From positions 2,728,001 to 2,792,000 of the forward strand of contig NC_049565.1 in assembly GCF_013368755.1 (NCBI RefSeq): 64,000 nucleotides of DNA, written 5' to 3'. The translations under genes and the position numbers were made by a program. This stretch comes from Talaromyces rugulosus. Taxonomy: Eukaryota; Ascomycota; Eurotiomycetes; Eurotiales; Trichocomaceae. Every line of letters begins with the position of its first letter. The first letter of the stretch is position 1. Below the pieces are notes generated by a model that was not told the origin of the DNA, did no database searches, and saw only the letters and a list, made by a program, of their open reading frames with translations. Below are positions 11,961 to 25,700 of this stretch, one piece after another.

Positions 11961-12760
11961 CTACCAAGCCATGGTTTCTCCATTATACAACACCAGCTTT
12001 CCGCCGTGTTTCTCCTTCGTGGTTTCGTCAAGCACCTTCATCATGCCGTCACATGACTCATCCAAGCCGATCATAAGGTGATCCTGTGTCGCCTTGTCGA
12101 GGCCAAGGGCTACCGCCCCAGCATCGCCCAGGTCACTATGCACCCAGCCGGGCCCCAAAGAGAATGAGTGCAACCAGCTCTCCTCCTGATTAATACGAAT
12201 GCTGCACCATGCTGATGCTCCCTTTGACGGGCCATAACAGGCATTCGGAAGCGGGGGTTGGGTGCTGTAATTTGTTAGCATCAGTAAGTATCGATAAGGC
12301 TATGACCTCACTTAAGACTACCAGCCGTCGTGCCCATGATTGAAAATATCGGCTCTCTCTTTGACTTCTGTAGCAGCGATCGCACAGCCTGATACAATGA
12401 CACGACACCGTAAAAATTAGGCTCGACGTGGGCGACAATGTCTTCAAGCTTGACTTCAGCGACAGTTGGCCAAATATACGCCACACCAGCATTAGCGATG
12501 ACAATATCTATGTGGTCGATGCCCTGGCTCTCGAGTGATTTCACAGCATCAAAGGCATCCTGCCATATGCTAGCGTCAAGCTTGACAACTATCAGCTTGG
12601 TGCTTTCCGCCTTGGGGAGCTTCAAAAGGTCCTTGGAGGTCGCATGTTCCGGATTACGGTTGGCCGCGATGACAATGTGATTCTCAAGCTTCAGATAACG
12701 CTCAAGGAGGCCTTTGCCGATGCCACGGTTAGCGCCGCTAATAAGAACGACCGTAGACAT
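11961..12760 (-). CDS. Short-chain dehydrogenase/reductase (Nor-1/AflD-like)
   Basis: A 250-residue classical SDR from exons 12760-12312 and 12264-11961 (46-base intron, GTGAGG donor, TTACAG acceptor). The Rossmann motif SGANRGIG lies at residues 8-15, the NAG motif in VIANAGVAY, a serine/threonine-rich catalytic strand in SIMGTTAGS, and the catalytic pair in CYGPSKGAS (YxxxK) just after the intron. The N-terminus and length resemble the fungal ketoreductases related to Nor-1/AflD of aflatoxin biosynthesis. NADPH-dependent keto reduction of a polyketide intermediate is therefore likely but not proven. The usual catalytic Ser position reads GTT rather than a clear SS, which is unusual. It is cytosolic; no targeting signal is seen. 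Confidence 0.88.
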
Positions 12761-14407
12761 TTTGTTAAGAGTAGACTGAAAAAGGTTCGGGGTATGTGGT
12801 TTGGATTAGACTGACGCTCGATAGGAATGGATAGACAGAGGACGAGAGGGTAGGAAAGGTACATACCTATATATAGACGTAGAACAACAGTCCAGATGTA
12901 AACCTTCGACTGTGGTATTTCTTTGTTGTAGATCGCCTGCGGTCCATGATGGGACAATCAAAAGCGTAAACCACAGCCTGCTAGTATACCGAACCAAGTT
13001 AAACGCTGGCACCAACACATAACGCAGCAACTGCTTGTCCTATTAACCACCCACCTCGGGTAATATACCGGGGGTCTAGATACAACGCTGCTTGATTACA
13101 TTGCGCCACAGGGAGGGGGTTCATGGTCCTCCAATTTTAAATATGTCGTGATTGGCTGTGACCGTGCTAGTGTTAGTATTACAGCTCAATACCTCCATCT
13201 AACCCCCCATCCCTGCTTGTAATCGCATTATGTATGGTAATATGATTAAAAGTCAAAAGGTATTTCTAATATACATTTGTCAGCACCTGCTAATATTTTC
13301 TATTAGATTTATAAGAGATTATAAATTATCACCCTTCAAAAAATTGCGCTTAAATGGAATTTTCTTCCCTAGTGTTTATAATCCTTGTTCCGTAACTGAA
13401 CATTGTAATAATGCGACATCACACACAAACTCTTAGTGTCTCCTAACCTGATTCCAAAATGAACTTCGGGGTGATGATTCCGAGCCTTGTCTAATAGACG
13501 TCATACTCATTTTGGAGTTTCATGGGATTTTCCAACATCCACGGGGACATGTAATATTGTGGCTCTACACATAATCATTTGCTCCAATTAGGACTTCCAC
13601 AATACGTTATTACTGACACGCACCTATTGCAAGGTATAGCTACCAATAGACCAGAAAGCAGTAGGGTCAACATATTTGCACAGGCTGCAAAATAAGGATG
13701 ACAGAGTACCTAGTCATATTATATTGGATCAAAAGAAACCATCATCCGAGATTAACAGGAGTTTACAGTCGAGAATAATTGTAAAATTCGGTCCCGTCTA
13801 ATAAATATGGTAACCAAGAACCTACATCTACTATCGAGTGGTTCTGTTAACTGCACGTAGTACCTGTGTAGCTTGCAGCCTAGGATGGAACCCTAATCAC
13901 ACGTATATTCAAACTGCGGCTTACATCGTTTAATGTTGAATATTGTTAAATGTAAAAGTTTTGTAAGTCACTACTACCTCTATGAGCATATGAGAGGAAC
14001 ATGGTTTTAGTACAAATGGCAGCAAACAGTGACCAAAACGGCAACCAGGCCGACGAGGTGAGACCTTTAGCGCTAGAAATTTTGATCACAACTTATCTAC
14101 TGATTATAGATATTGTATCAATAGTTCCAGTCACACTTAAATTTTGACATTCCAGGTTTGAGTGTTAGGGGTACTGGCTTTATCCTAAATTATTTGGCTT
14201 TGCTATGGTGAGAAGTGAGAGTAGTCATCCAATACATATGTATCCACTTCAATGTTGGAATTGAGCCATGAATATATATATGACCCTTGACAAATTGTGC
14301 TGACAAGAGGGCAGGAACTTCCACATTTACATCGTAATAGGTATGGACTACGTACATTCTGGGCAGCCGAGTCAGAATCAACATTGAAGTCATTCAATGT
14401 TCACTCC
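12761..14407. other. Intergenic, no gene recognised
   Basis: About 1.65 kb between the SDR start (12760) and the P450 stop (14408). The frames here are short and low in complexity. The part next to 12760 is the probable SDR promoter. Confidence 0.6.
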
Positions 14408-16375
14408 TCAGGCTCTAAATTTGACACGTACTCCCGGACTTCCTTTAGCAGGAACAGGAATAATGTAATCACTGTGCGCATCGACATCTCGAGCTCGCTC
14501 TGTGTCATACAGCTCCATGGTTGGGCCCTTTTGGCCAGTATACAAGTCATACTTTAGGACAACAGTAGCCAGTATGAGAGCCATTTCGCGCCTAGCAAGG
14601 GTCATACTATCGTAATATCAATGAGTCAGCATTATAAATAGGAATCAAATCGGATACCGCTCTAAACATACCCAACACAATTTCTTGCACCGCGCGCAAA
14701 TCCATGAAAGTACCGAGCTAATTTTGGATTATCTATCCATCGCTGTGGGCAGAACTCGTACGGGTTGTTGAACGCTTCAGGGTCCCGATGCGTAATAAGT
14801 GGCGACATACTCGTAATAAAACCAGGTGCAATTACGTATGATATACCTTCATTCTTGTCGAAATACTCAACCGGCACTTCGGGGGAGACACGCATCTGCC
14901 GGGTCAAGACTCCAGGGTGTACTCGCAAAGCCTCTTGAATGATAGCACCGAGATATGGTAGACCTTCCACCTGCGAAAGGCTAGGTATGCCGTCCGGGTC
15001 AAGCTCAAGCTCCGACAGTTCGGCTTTAAGCTTACGGATCTCATCAGGGTTGGCGAGTAGCTCGTACAGAGCGGCATTGAGACCCCATGCTAGATGCGGA
15101 CTCTTTGTATCAGTAAAATTACCGAGAGTCAAAGAGACGGGTTTTAAACAAACCAGTCGTGCCTTCCCCTGCAAATACTACCAGTTGCGCCTCACTAGCT
15201 AGCCGGATATCGGTTTTTTCTTCGTCCGGTAGCTTGCTACTCAGAATGCCCCCAAAAATGGTCTGCTTCAAAACTTGGGCATCGGATGACTTTCGAATAC
15301 TGCGGACTTGATCAATCCACCACTTTATTATGGCAGGAAATTTAGTTACTCAATATTGACCAACAAGGGGGAGCATAATGAAAAGAAGCTTCAAATACTC
15401 ACATTTTGCCTGTTCCGGACCTCACTTAGCCCAGGAAACAGGAATCGAAGAAGCCAGTCAGGCGAGTTCTGGATTAATGGGTACAACCATGGAAGTACAA
15501 AGCATATGTGGGTTAGGAGAAAGAAGTTATCAGTGGATTCAAAATAAGATTTTCCATAGTCGGCCATGTCAAGAAAATTGAAGGAGTCATTAAAGGCGTA
15601 CTTGGTAATGGTGTCGCTTGCGGCGGCCTTGAAGACTTCGTGGATCTTGACGACTTCGTTTGACTCCGCCGATGCGTCGAGCCGCGAGAGAAGCTTACCC
15701 AAGTGCTCTTTCATCACGGTCTCAAACCTGTGGATGCTAGCCGTGGAGAAAAATGAGCTGAGGGCGTTGCGGCGCTGCCTATGAAGGTCGTGGTGGACTG
15801 TAGACACGACGGAATAAGGAGCTGTTAACCGTCAGTTTATCAATAATAGGGAGACTTAGATATGACCCGCGTGCTCACTTCCCGTCAACAGAGCAAACCA
15901 TGATGGCTTGTCTGTTTTTCTTCCTCCTGCTGGATATACAGTATCGAGAAACTCCGGATCGGAAAAATGCACCTCGTGGGGACTGATTCTCACGATTGGA
16001 CCGTACTGCTTGTGTATTTCCGCCACGCGAAGGAAGTACTTTCCACCAAGCCAGGCTTCATAGTATCCTTCATAAAGGTAGGTGAAGGCTACGCAATATT
16101 AGAAATATTTTAAACATGTTGCATAGGAAGCGAGTTTCCAACCGGCTAGTTTTGGACCTGGTATTTTGGACAGAGGCGAAAAGTACAATGTGATATAAGT
16201 CAGATTGTGCACCAGGCTGGAAAATGTGGTTATACACACCTTGATAGATGCCATAACATATCCAGTATATAAGGGGTATGGCAAACAAGCCATAGACTGC
16301 CAAATACCACGGTTGTGTAAAACCATATCGAAGCCCCCGCCACCATTCAAACTGGGATTGTGAGAAATCAAGCAT
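14408..16375 (-). CDS. Cytochrome P450 monooxygenase, seven exons
   Basis: About 525 residues from 16375-16287, 16216-16143, 16088-15879, 15821-15403, 15322-15154, 15089-14672 and 14606-14408. The first donor (16286) is tentative: another phase-compatible GTATTT donor lies just upstream in the transcript. Visible parts are an N-terminal membrane anchor, the proline-rich hinge LSKIPGPKLA, YGPIVRISPHEVHF, the helix-C type HxxxR in HDLHRQRR, the I-helix FAGEGTTAW, the K-helix EALR in QEALRVHPG, and the heme-binding FARGARNCVG with its axial Cys. The order and spacing match class II microsomal fungal P450s of the trichothecene-oxygenase type. It probably acts at the ER with the common P450 reductase, hydroxylating a cluster intermediate. 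The substrate cannot be told. Six phase-consistent junctions argue for an intact gene. Confidence 0.9.
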
Positions 16376-17758
16376 AATTGATAAATTTTTGTCTTGGTTA
16401 GCGCTCGCTTAAAGATTCGATTTGCTAATCTTTGTAGCCATGATAAAGCTCATCTGCGTATCTGGGGAACGTGACGTCCGCACTAGTCAGCCCAGCTTAT
16501 ACTTAACTACTAGCTTATGCTTACTGGTGATCTCACGATGTAATCACGCATAAAATTAAGCCGTAATTGGGCAGCAGAGTAAGTTGTAATCATACATATA
16601 CGTCTGTCCAATAGCGGTACTCAAGTCTCTATCTCAAGTCTCTATCTGAAGTACGAGAACGCACACAATTTTCTAGAAATCAAGAGCCGGATGCATGGAC
16701 GACCCCTGACCGAATGAGCAAAAATTAGTGATTATCGATCATTGTAAGCGATCGGTATAGACGTTAAATATGATTACATAATAATAATAATGGCAAGCGA
16801 TTGGGGATTTAACTGGAGGAATAGAGTCCAGTAATATTTATTAGCCATATAGAGATATTCGACACCTGCCTTATTGTTTAATATATTCTATTTCATTTAG
16901 GTCTCGCTATCCTGATTCACTCTAATCTTTGTAAGGTTAGCCTGTATTTTAACTGTCACCTAAATTACAAACAATACTATGGAAATCATCGGTCTTTACT
17001 AGTATCGTGTCCTCACTTGTTGCGCAAGTTTTAGAAAATATCATCCGGGCCAGATCACATTGCAAATTATAGTATACAGTAACTAGTGTAAAGGAGTATT
17101 TGCCTGGATAGTGGGTCAAAAATGAAAGACAGTAGAAAAATTACATGTCATCTCAACAAAATCCTCTTCGCGCGAAGACTAGGGCCCCTTTAGCCAATGT
17201 ATAGACCACCCCGGCTCCTGGTTAAATCTATATGTTCAAGAACATTGAACTTATCTCTCAACCTCTTTCGTTTTCTACGTGAAGCTAAATATACATATTC
17301 TGGTGTCCTGGACGGTAGTCAAATCAACTATGCTGCTCATTATACTTGGTTTTGTAAGCATCTACGTGGGATTACCTATCGTATTGAAATGGACTTCTCC
17401 ATTATCGAGTTTCATTGCATTGAAAAACGCCGACTCTCACTATGGTCTTTAGTTTTAATGGTGAACCAGATCCATAAAACATCATAGAATGTATGGTTGC
17501 GGCTTGGGTCGAAGTTTCCTTTGTCTCAGGACTTTGCTGTTATGATAAAGGATTCATGTCGATGCTGGGAATTCGGTCAATTTCTAATGCCCTCAACCTC
17601 AGGCTGTGACACTCTAGACATTTCGAATATAATTTAGCCTGGAGTAGGAAAGAGCCCAAGCGCTCGTTTTAAGTCTATTCAACAAGCCCACAGTGTCAGG
17701 TTACAAAGCGCTCAAATACACCCGATGACTCTGTCTGAACAGTCTCTTTGCGCACGTG
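16376..17758. other. P450 promoter side and 3' flank of the acyltransferase
   Basis: 1.38 kb between the P450 start and the acyltransferase stop, AT-rich in 16740-17190. At 16530-16539 ATCTCACGAT matches nine of ten positions of the TOXE tox-box (ATCTCNCGNA, quoted from memory), 155 bases before the P450 start. A single near-match may be chance. No gene is supported. Confidence 0.5.
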
Positions 17759-19246
17759 TTAGTATGAATAGTGCATAGCCCATCTACCAAATTCTTCATC
17801 GTCCAATAAAAGCCCCATTTCCTCTTCGAACAGGTTTAAAACAAATTCCACCCCGCCATGCGCCTTGCGTGGCATGACGAAGCACACCTGCGACGCACGG
17901 TTGAACCGTCGCATTAGGGGCCGTACAGCCTCAGGCCTGCCCCCGTTTGCAAAGACCTCTCCTCCCCAGCTTACGCCCTCCACTGGGTACATCAGTAATG
18001 ATGAAAGCACCATGTCAAACGAGTTCGGCGTGTGTCCCCGGTTTAACCTGATCTTGTTCAAGTCATCAATTTCCCGAGCGAGGGTATATGCATCCATCAG
18101 CGCTTCTCTAGTAGCCTTGTCAACAACAGAACGGATGGTCTGCGCGACTGTTCCAAGACTTGTATTTGGTGCAGTCAACCTGCTGAGCGGCTCTGAGCAG
18201 ACGTTGATGACCGACAAGTTTCCCAGATACATGAGTGGTAAGTTCTGCGAGATATCCGGCCTAGCGTCGAGTGTCATGAATAACCTTCCTTGGATGGAGG
18301 ATAGACTGGCTTCTGTTGTTGAAGCTCGGCCTCCATCCAAGGCGGCCTTGCGTTTTGCTTTCAGCATACATCTCCAGATTAGCGCGCTCAGAGCATCGTT
18401 CCCAGAAATGCGCACTGAAGAGTCTTCGTTGCAATGCTTTTGTAGAGCGGAGAAGTTCTCAGACGATATGTAAAATACTGCTGCTTGCATGGCATCATCA
18501 GACAAAATCTTCAGCGACTCAGCTGCTTCAAGCTTTGGAGCGCCTGGGCGCTGGATATCTAACAAGCTCCATGACTCAGGCTTCACGAGCGGCATCGGCG
18601 TGCCTGTACCCTCATTCTCCCATATGCGGTCCAAAATGGCACGGTCTGAGCTCTCTGTCGGTGGTGATGCAGTAAACGGAGCTCCTGGCTGCTGTAGAGC
18701 ATCGCAATTACCAGCCCATATTCTCCACACGTCGAAATACGACGTACCGTCACAAGCGGCGTGCTGCGTTCCAGCAACAAGCAAACACGCGCCGGGCAAG
18801 AAGTTGGCCTGGGCGCTGAAACAATCAGGGCTATTCGCCAGTTTAGGCAATATTTCAGCCGTGGTGAGTTGCTCATCTTCAAACCCATCTAGCGGAAAAC
18901 CACTCTCTTGAAGGTCTTCATAGCCCACCCCAATCTCTTCGGGGTCAAGACGATTGAGATGAAGCTGACGCAGCGGCCCATCTCCCTCGAAGTCAGCTTC
19001 ATCGTATTGTATCTCGAGCTGACCCGGGCGGCAACCTGTGGTCGCCCTGGACTGCACACAGACTTTTCCGCTCAGCCAGGGTAGTTGCTTGAAGGTACGC
19101 CGAAGCCCTTTCTGTAACACCTCGAATGCCTTTTCGGGGTTCGTGCCATCTTTTAAAGGGAGATAAGTACAAAAGAAAGTGTAATTACTTGGAGGGAAGT
19201 GGTCTAGCGGATTGAGCGAAATCCGTGTCGTCGTTGATGCGATCAT
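17759..19246 (-). CDS. BAHD-like acyltransferase (trichothecene O-acetyltransferase family)
   Basis: A single-exon, 495-residue enzyme. The catalytic HxxxD motif is in QHAACDGTSYFD (about residue 165). The C-terminal structural motif normally written DFGWG appears as GVSWGGEVF. The opening ISLNPLDHFPPSNYTFFCTY and the length fit the fungal transferase family that moves acyl groups from CoA to alcohol or amine acceptors. In this region it would esterify a hydroxylated polyketide, perhaps one placed by the P450. Whether its donor is acetyl-CoA or a larger polyketide acyl group is not visible. It is divergent from PKS-2 across 459 bases, which suggests shared control. The start at 19246 is the first ATG before the conserved N-terminus. 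Confidence 0.88.
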   Translation of the reverse strand: MIASTTTRISLNPLDHFPPSNYTFFCTYLPLKDGTNPEKAFEVLQKGLRRTFKQLPWLSGKVCVQSRATTGCRPGQLEIQYDEADFEGDGPLRQLHLNRLDPEEIGVGYEDLQESGFPLDGFEDEQLTTAEILPKLANSPDCFSAQANFLPGACLLVAGTQHAACDGTSYFDVWRIWAGNCDALQQPGAPFTASPPTESSDRAILDRIWENEGTGTPMPLVKPESWSLLDIQRPGAPKLEAAESLKILSDDAMQAAVFYISSENFSALQKHCNEDSSVRISGNDALSALIWRCMLKAKRKAALDGGRASTTEASLSSIQGRLFMTLDARPDISQNLPLMYLGNLSVINVCSEPLSRLTAPNTSLGTVAQTIRSVVDKATREALMDAYTLAREIDDLNKIRLNRGHTPNSFDMVLSSLLMYPVEGVSWGGEVFANGGRPEAVRPLMRRFNRASQVCFVMPRKAHGGVEFVLNLFEEEMGLLLDDEEFGRWAMHYSY

Positions 19247-19705
19247 CCTGATTCAAAGGTCGCAGCTCTCTCAACCTTCGGCCATGAATGTGCCTGGTAG
19301 TGGCATCCGGAAGGCGGCCATAAATTCAAAAGGGCATGTGGGCGATCTTAGATTACACAAAGCAAAGTCGACCCACTGTAATCCCAAGAAATAAGGCAAG
19401 TAAGCAATAGTAATGGCGGTAAGCGATGCTATTTAGGAGGACCCTAGCAAGATGCTGCATGATTACTGTGTGGGGTAGAGCATGGTTATAGCCGCGCCTT
19501 GCTTACTTACCATCTGGATTCTAACAACAACAGGAGGGGGTCCAATTTGTATGTAAGTATACAGCTCTCAGATGTTTACTAGTCTCGATCCTGGTATTCA
19601 CATTGTGGCCTATGTGCTTTTTTCAATTGAGGCGCGTTGACGTTTTGCGAATGCTTCCTCTACATCATAGCCATACAATAGCAAGTCTTCCTGAAATCAA
19701 TTAAC
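19247..19705. promoter_or_regulatory. Divergent promoter between acyltransferase and PKS-2
   Basis: A 459-base interval between two divergent start codons. Co-regulation of the acyltransferase and PKS-2 is inferred from layout only. Confidence 0.5.
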
Positions 19706-22700
19706 ATGACTCATTCACAGGAGACTACAAGACCGGCTGGAAAGCCTGTTGTCGAACCCAATCGTCACATTGAAAATGCCGACAATACGGCCACACCAGT
19801 CCCTATTGCCGTCGTTGGCATGGCATGCCGTTTCGCAGGCAATGTCACCAGCCCATCTGAACTATGGAAATTGTGTGCTGATGGCCACGACGGCTGGTCA
19901 CCCATTCCTAAGGAGAGATTTGATGTGAAAACGCTATACCATACCGACAGCGTAAAGCCCGGTAGAAACCACGCCGTTGGTGGCTATTTTATGAGTGAAG
20001 ATGTATCCAGCTTCGACGCGGCATTTTTTAACTTTTCTGCCGACGTTGCAAATGTAAGTTAAAAAAATGCAGTCCTTGCATTGAGAGACGAATGAAACTG
20101 AAACTCAGGAAAATTGCAGGCTATGGATCCTCAGATTCGCCTCCTTTTAGAAATCGTATACGAGGCGACGGAGGATGGTGCGTTCACGGACATGACCCCA
20201 TCTAATAGAGACTGAGGAACAACTGACTTTTTATATAAAATAAAAAAGCCGGTATCCCTCTAGAAACACTTGCAGGGACCAACACGTCCGTCTTTTCAGG
20301 TTGCTACGGGAAAGATTACCATGATCTCCAATCGCGAGATCCCGAAGCCATGCCTGCTTCTTTTTTGACGGGTAATGGCACAGCGATGATTTCGAATCGA
20401 ATCAGCCACTTTTACGATCTTCAAGGTGCAAGTATGTCTATCGACACTGGCTGCTCTTCTGGGCTGGCCTGTCTACACCAAGGGTGTCAGACTATCCGCA
20501 CCGGGGAGTCCAATGTCTCGATTGTCGGCGCGTCAAGCACTATTCTCAATCCGGATTTGTTCGTTGCCATGTCTACGCTGGGAATGGTCGGTGCAAATGG
20601 AAGATGCTACGCCTGGGATGCGCGCGCTGAGGGTTATGGCCGTGGTGAAGGCGTTGCGGCATTGGTGTTGAAGGGCCTCGATGCTGCGCTCCAAGATGGT
20701 GATCACGTCCACGCCGTCATTAAAGCTACCGGCTTGAATCAAGATGGCAAAACGCAGAGCATAACATCACCATCTGTTGATGCACAGGTAAAACTCATAA
20801 ATGGCTGTTACCGGTACGCAGGACTCGACCCAGCCGACACCGGATACGTCGAGGCGCACATGACGGGCACCCAAGTCGGCGACCTGGCTGAGGCCAAAGC
20901 TTTAGCACAGACGTTTGGCGCTGCTAGTCAGATGGCAGCGAGTAATAGTGATCCGGTCCTGGTCGGCTCGGTCAAGACAAACATTGGCCACACAGAGCCG
21001 GTGAGTGGTCTCGCAGCCATCATCAAAACAGCACTCGCCATGAAGAACAGGCAGGTACCTGCGAACCTTAACTACGAGACTTCAAACCCCAAGATCAAGC
21101 TAGAAGATTGGAATTTAAGAGTGCCAACAAACCTGATGGCATGGCCAATAAACAAGCCATTGCGGGCTTCAATTAACAACTTTGGCTATGGCGGAGCGAA
21201 CGCGCACGTTATTCTCGAAGCTGCACCACCAGGATGTGCCAGTGCGAATGGGACGGGACAAAACATGCAATATAAAAAGAGAGATGAGGAAGTTTCACGT
21301 GTTTTCATTGTCAGCGCCAGAGACACCAATACCACTCAGACCATGGCCAAGAACCTTGCCGCTCACATAAGAGATTGTATAAACCGTGGAGATGAGTTGT
21401 CGCCCGGCGATCTAGCCTACACGTTAGCAGAGCGGCGATCACGTCTGGGGTGTATCTCTTTGGTGAAATCCAGGACTTTAGTCCAACTTGCTGGTCAATT
21501 GGAAAGCCCTTTGCTCAAATTCTCCCAGACAAGCAACAAGAAACCGAGGCTAGGATTCGTCTTCAACGGTCAAGGCGCACAATGGCATGCCATGGGCCGT
21601 GAGCTATTAGATACCTACCCCATATTTGGTTCTGCTGCTAGAGAGGCAGATTCTGTCCTCCGCAGCTACGGCGCAGACTGGTCATTGCAAGGTATGAATG
21701 AAATTCTTCGCCCAGTATTAGTGCATGTGTTAGGAATCCCCCCAAGCTAATACAACAGCGCAGAGGAATTGTTGAGAGATGCCCAATCTACCCGCGTATC
21801 AGAAATAAGTATCAGCCAACCTATCACAGTAGCACTACAGCTATGCCTTGTCAAGCTGTTGCAGTCGTGGAACATTCACCCCTCAGCGGTTGTAAGCCAT
21901 TCTAGTGGAGAGATCGCGGCAGCCTTCACTGTCGGAGCGCTTTCTTTCTCCGAAGCACTCGGCATAGCTTACTACCGCGGGGAGCTCTCGCGCAAGTATA
22001 AGAAACTTTTAACAAAGGAAGGTGGAATGCTTGCAGCAGGTATTAGTGCTAGTGAAGCCCAGAGGTATATAACCAATACGTCGGCAGGAGGGCAGGTTGT
22101 GGTAGCTTGCGTCAACAGCCCAAAAAGTGTCACGCTTTCTGGAGACATCGACGACCTCAACGAGGTCGCAATGAAACTGGAGCTTGATGGTGTATTCTCA
22201 CGAAAGCTAAAGGTGCCTATGGCTTATCACTCGCACCATATGTTGCCTATGTCAGAGGAATACGTCGAGATGCTTCGTCAAATACTGCCGGCAAACCGTT
22301 CTTGGATGGATGGTATTCAATTTGCATCCCCCGTAACTGGCACCATAGTAGATTCGCCAGGTTTTCTGACACCTGAGCATTGGGCTCGAAATCTTACCAG
22401 CCCGGTTCTATTTAGCGATGCATTCAAAGCCATCAACGAAAGCGTGGATATGGTACTTGAAATTGGTCCTCATAGTACGCTCTCCGGGCCTATCCGTCAA
22501 ATACTCAAAGGCAAGACAATTCCTTACGTATCGTGTTTGAAACGAACGGTTGACGCTGTCGAGACTATGCAAGACGTTGCATGCGATCTCCTTCACACTG
22601 GATATCCTGTACTCGTCGGAGCTGTCAATGCTGCTGGCTCACCTCAACATCAAAAATTTGTGCCAGGTTTGCCTCTATATCCTTGGAATCACACCTCAAG

Positions 22701-25700
22701 CTATTGGGTGGAATCACGGGTGAATAGGGACATTCGGCAAAAGAGATTCCCACCTCATGAGCTCCTTGGCCTGCCAATCTCAGGAGCCTCACCACAAGCA
22801 GCCGAGTGGCGGAACTTCTTGCGGCTATCAGATGTGCCATGGCTGGTAGACCACCAGGTAGACTCTCAGGTTGTCCTTCCTGGAGCTGCGTACATCTCAA
22901 TGGCGGTCGAGGCAGCGCGCCTTATAATAACAGAGGACTCGGCAAAAACTCCGCATGGGTATGGGCTCCGCTATATCGACTTCTTAAGTGCTCTCACTGT
23001 CCCAGAATCTTCAGTAATTGAGATACGCCTGCGCCTGAAAGAGATTGACTCGGCGGGCTGGTACGACTTTGAGGTTTGCTCCATCGGGCAATCGGATGAT
23101 GTATGGGTGGAAAATTGCCGTGGCCAAATCTCAGTATTAGAAGACCTAGGCGGCCAGACCAACTGTCTTCTTGGCCCTGACTCGTTTTTCGATAATGGTG
23201 AAAAAGGTCGAGATGTTGATATATCAAGACTACTAGCACGCACATCCAACATGGGCATCAACTACGGACCAGCGTTCCGAAATTTGATCGCTGGGCGCAC
23301 GGCAGCCAACAGGTCCATCACAGATCTGCGTATTGCTGACGTTGCATCCGATTCCCATAGTTATCTCGTTCATCCCACCACGCTGGATTGCATCATCCAA
23401 TCCACCTACATCAGTTTACCCGATAGCTCAGATCAGGGATCAATGGTCCTTCCGAGATCTATCCAGAGTGTGTTCATTTCAAGTCAAATACTTGGAAAAA
23501 CAGGGGATAAGCTGCAAGTACTTAGCGAATTGCAGAAAGTGCAAAAGAAGGGGTTCACTTCTGAAGTAGGAGTTGGGCATGCTGGAGTTGAAAACGCTTC
23601 AGTAACCCATCTTCGAATAGAAAAGCTCTTCTGTCAGGCAGTCCCTCGTGGAGTTGAAAGCGTAGATGGCGATAAAGAACCAGAAATATCACAATGCAAG
23701 AGCCTTTGGGAACTAGATGTGCTCCACAATGTTCCCAAGGCAATCAAAGATTCCATGCGCATCAACTTGACTGATGACGAGGTTGCTTTTGAGAAGCAGA
23801 TGCTTCGGGCATCGTACTACTACATTTGTGATGCGTTGTCCCAAATCGAGAAGGAGAGCCAAGAAAATTGGGAATGGCACCACAAGATCATGTTCCGCTG
23901 GATGGTGACTGTGGTCGAGCTGGGAAAGAAAGGCGCCTTTGGTGTAGGGAGCACTAAATGGTCTCGGGCAAGCAGAGGTATGAAGCAAGTGGTGTTCGAC
24001 GAACTAGCCCGTGGAGATGCTTCTTGTCAACTCACCGCACGGGTTGGGGCAAAGCTGACCGACATCCTCCGCGGACGAATCACACCGCTAGAGCTAATGA
24101 TGGAAGGAGATCTGTTAAACAGATACTATATGGATTTACCCAAGCTCAAATCTCGCAGCTACAAACATGTAGCTCGAATGGTTGAGCTCTTCGCCGTGAA
24201 GCACCCTGGTGCCCAGGTACTTGAAATCGGAGGCGGCACTGGTGGCGCAACACAGGTTATCCTCGAGGGTTTTGGCGCTCGAACTAGTGGTGCAGGTACT
24301 CTCCTCGGCCATTATACATTCACTGATGTATCTTCCGGATTTTTCGAGGCCGCCCGCCAGAAATTTGCTGCGTGGGATGGATTGATTGACTTCCAGAAAC
24401 TGGATATAGAGACGAACCCTATTGAACAGTCCGATGTCTTCACATCCGGAAAATTTGACCTCATAGTTGCATCCATGGTGCTTCATGCCACTAAAAGTCT
24501 GGATCGAACGATGAGGAACGTGCGTAAGTTGCTCAAGCCAGGAGGCAAGCTTCTCCTAGTTGAGACAACACAGGACAAGCTCGACATGCAGCTCATTTTT
24601 GGAACCCTGCCAGGGTGGTGGTTGAGTGAAGAGCCGACTCGTACCATGAGTCCCAATGTCGACAGAGAGACTTGGAACGAGGTGCTTCGTAGGACAGGTT
24701 TCACTGGTGTGGACTTTGAAATCGGGGATTGCGAGCAGCGGCAATTTCAGTGTTCGAGTGTAATTCTCTCGACTGCTACCAGAACGCCTACTCTGCCGCC
24801 GACTGTGACTGTCGTGTACACAGTTCCGGTACCCGAAGCATGGAACAGGCAACTTGTCGACAGGAGCCTGGAAAAGAGCGGTACTGCTATAAATTATAAA
24901 ATTTGGGATGACGTACAGCCTGAGAACAAAGTCTATATTTTTACCGGCGATATGACCGCTCCCTTTCTGGACAATATAGATAAGACTTCCTATGAGAAGT
25001 TACAGCAACTGATTGCTCGAAGTCGTGGAATATTGTGGCTGAGTTCTGGAGGCTCTGTTGACGAGCAGGCCCCGTTATATGCTCAGACCTATGGCTTATT
25101 GCGAACTTTGCGGCAGGAGGACACTACAAAACCGCTGATTCATTTGGACTTTGAGCAGACTAATGGCGGACCCTGGACTGGTGATAAAATTGATCACATT
25201 ATCCATGTACTAACGCATGCCATGGCTGAGGATCATGTAAACTCCGACTGGGAGTACGCCATCAAAGACTCCATGCTTCATGTTCCCAGGTTCTTTCCAG
25301 GAAATTTGAAAGTCCCAGAGCCTATACTTGAGCAACAACCGTTCTACCAGCGGGGTCAGACACTAGTATGGGAGCCTTCAGACAAGATATTCATCAAAAA
25401 TGGTCAAGTAAAGTCCAACATTCCCAGCGACATGTTGGAAATTGAAGTTAAGGCTTTTGATGTCGATCTTCGAACCGTACCAAATGATGGCGAGGAAATA
25501 GCGGCATATCATTTAGGTGGTGTTGTCACTAGAGTTGGGGCCGATGCAGAAGCAAGTGGATTTCACGTCGGTGATAGGGTGGGTGGCTTGACAAAAGGCC
25601 GTTTCACAAATATCGCGCAGACACATATGACTAGTGTTGTCAAGGTCCCAGGCATGTCCTTTGTGGAAGCAGCGTCTATTCCGGTCGCATATGCCGCGGC

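Noticed and set aside
13230..13436. AT-rich plus-strand frame between SDR and P450
   Set aside because: Composition-driven frame with no motif; neighbouring bases show no gene structure.
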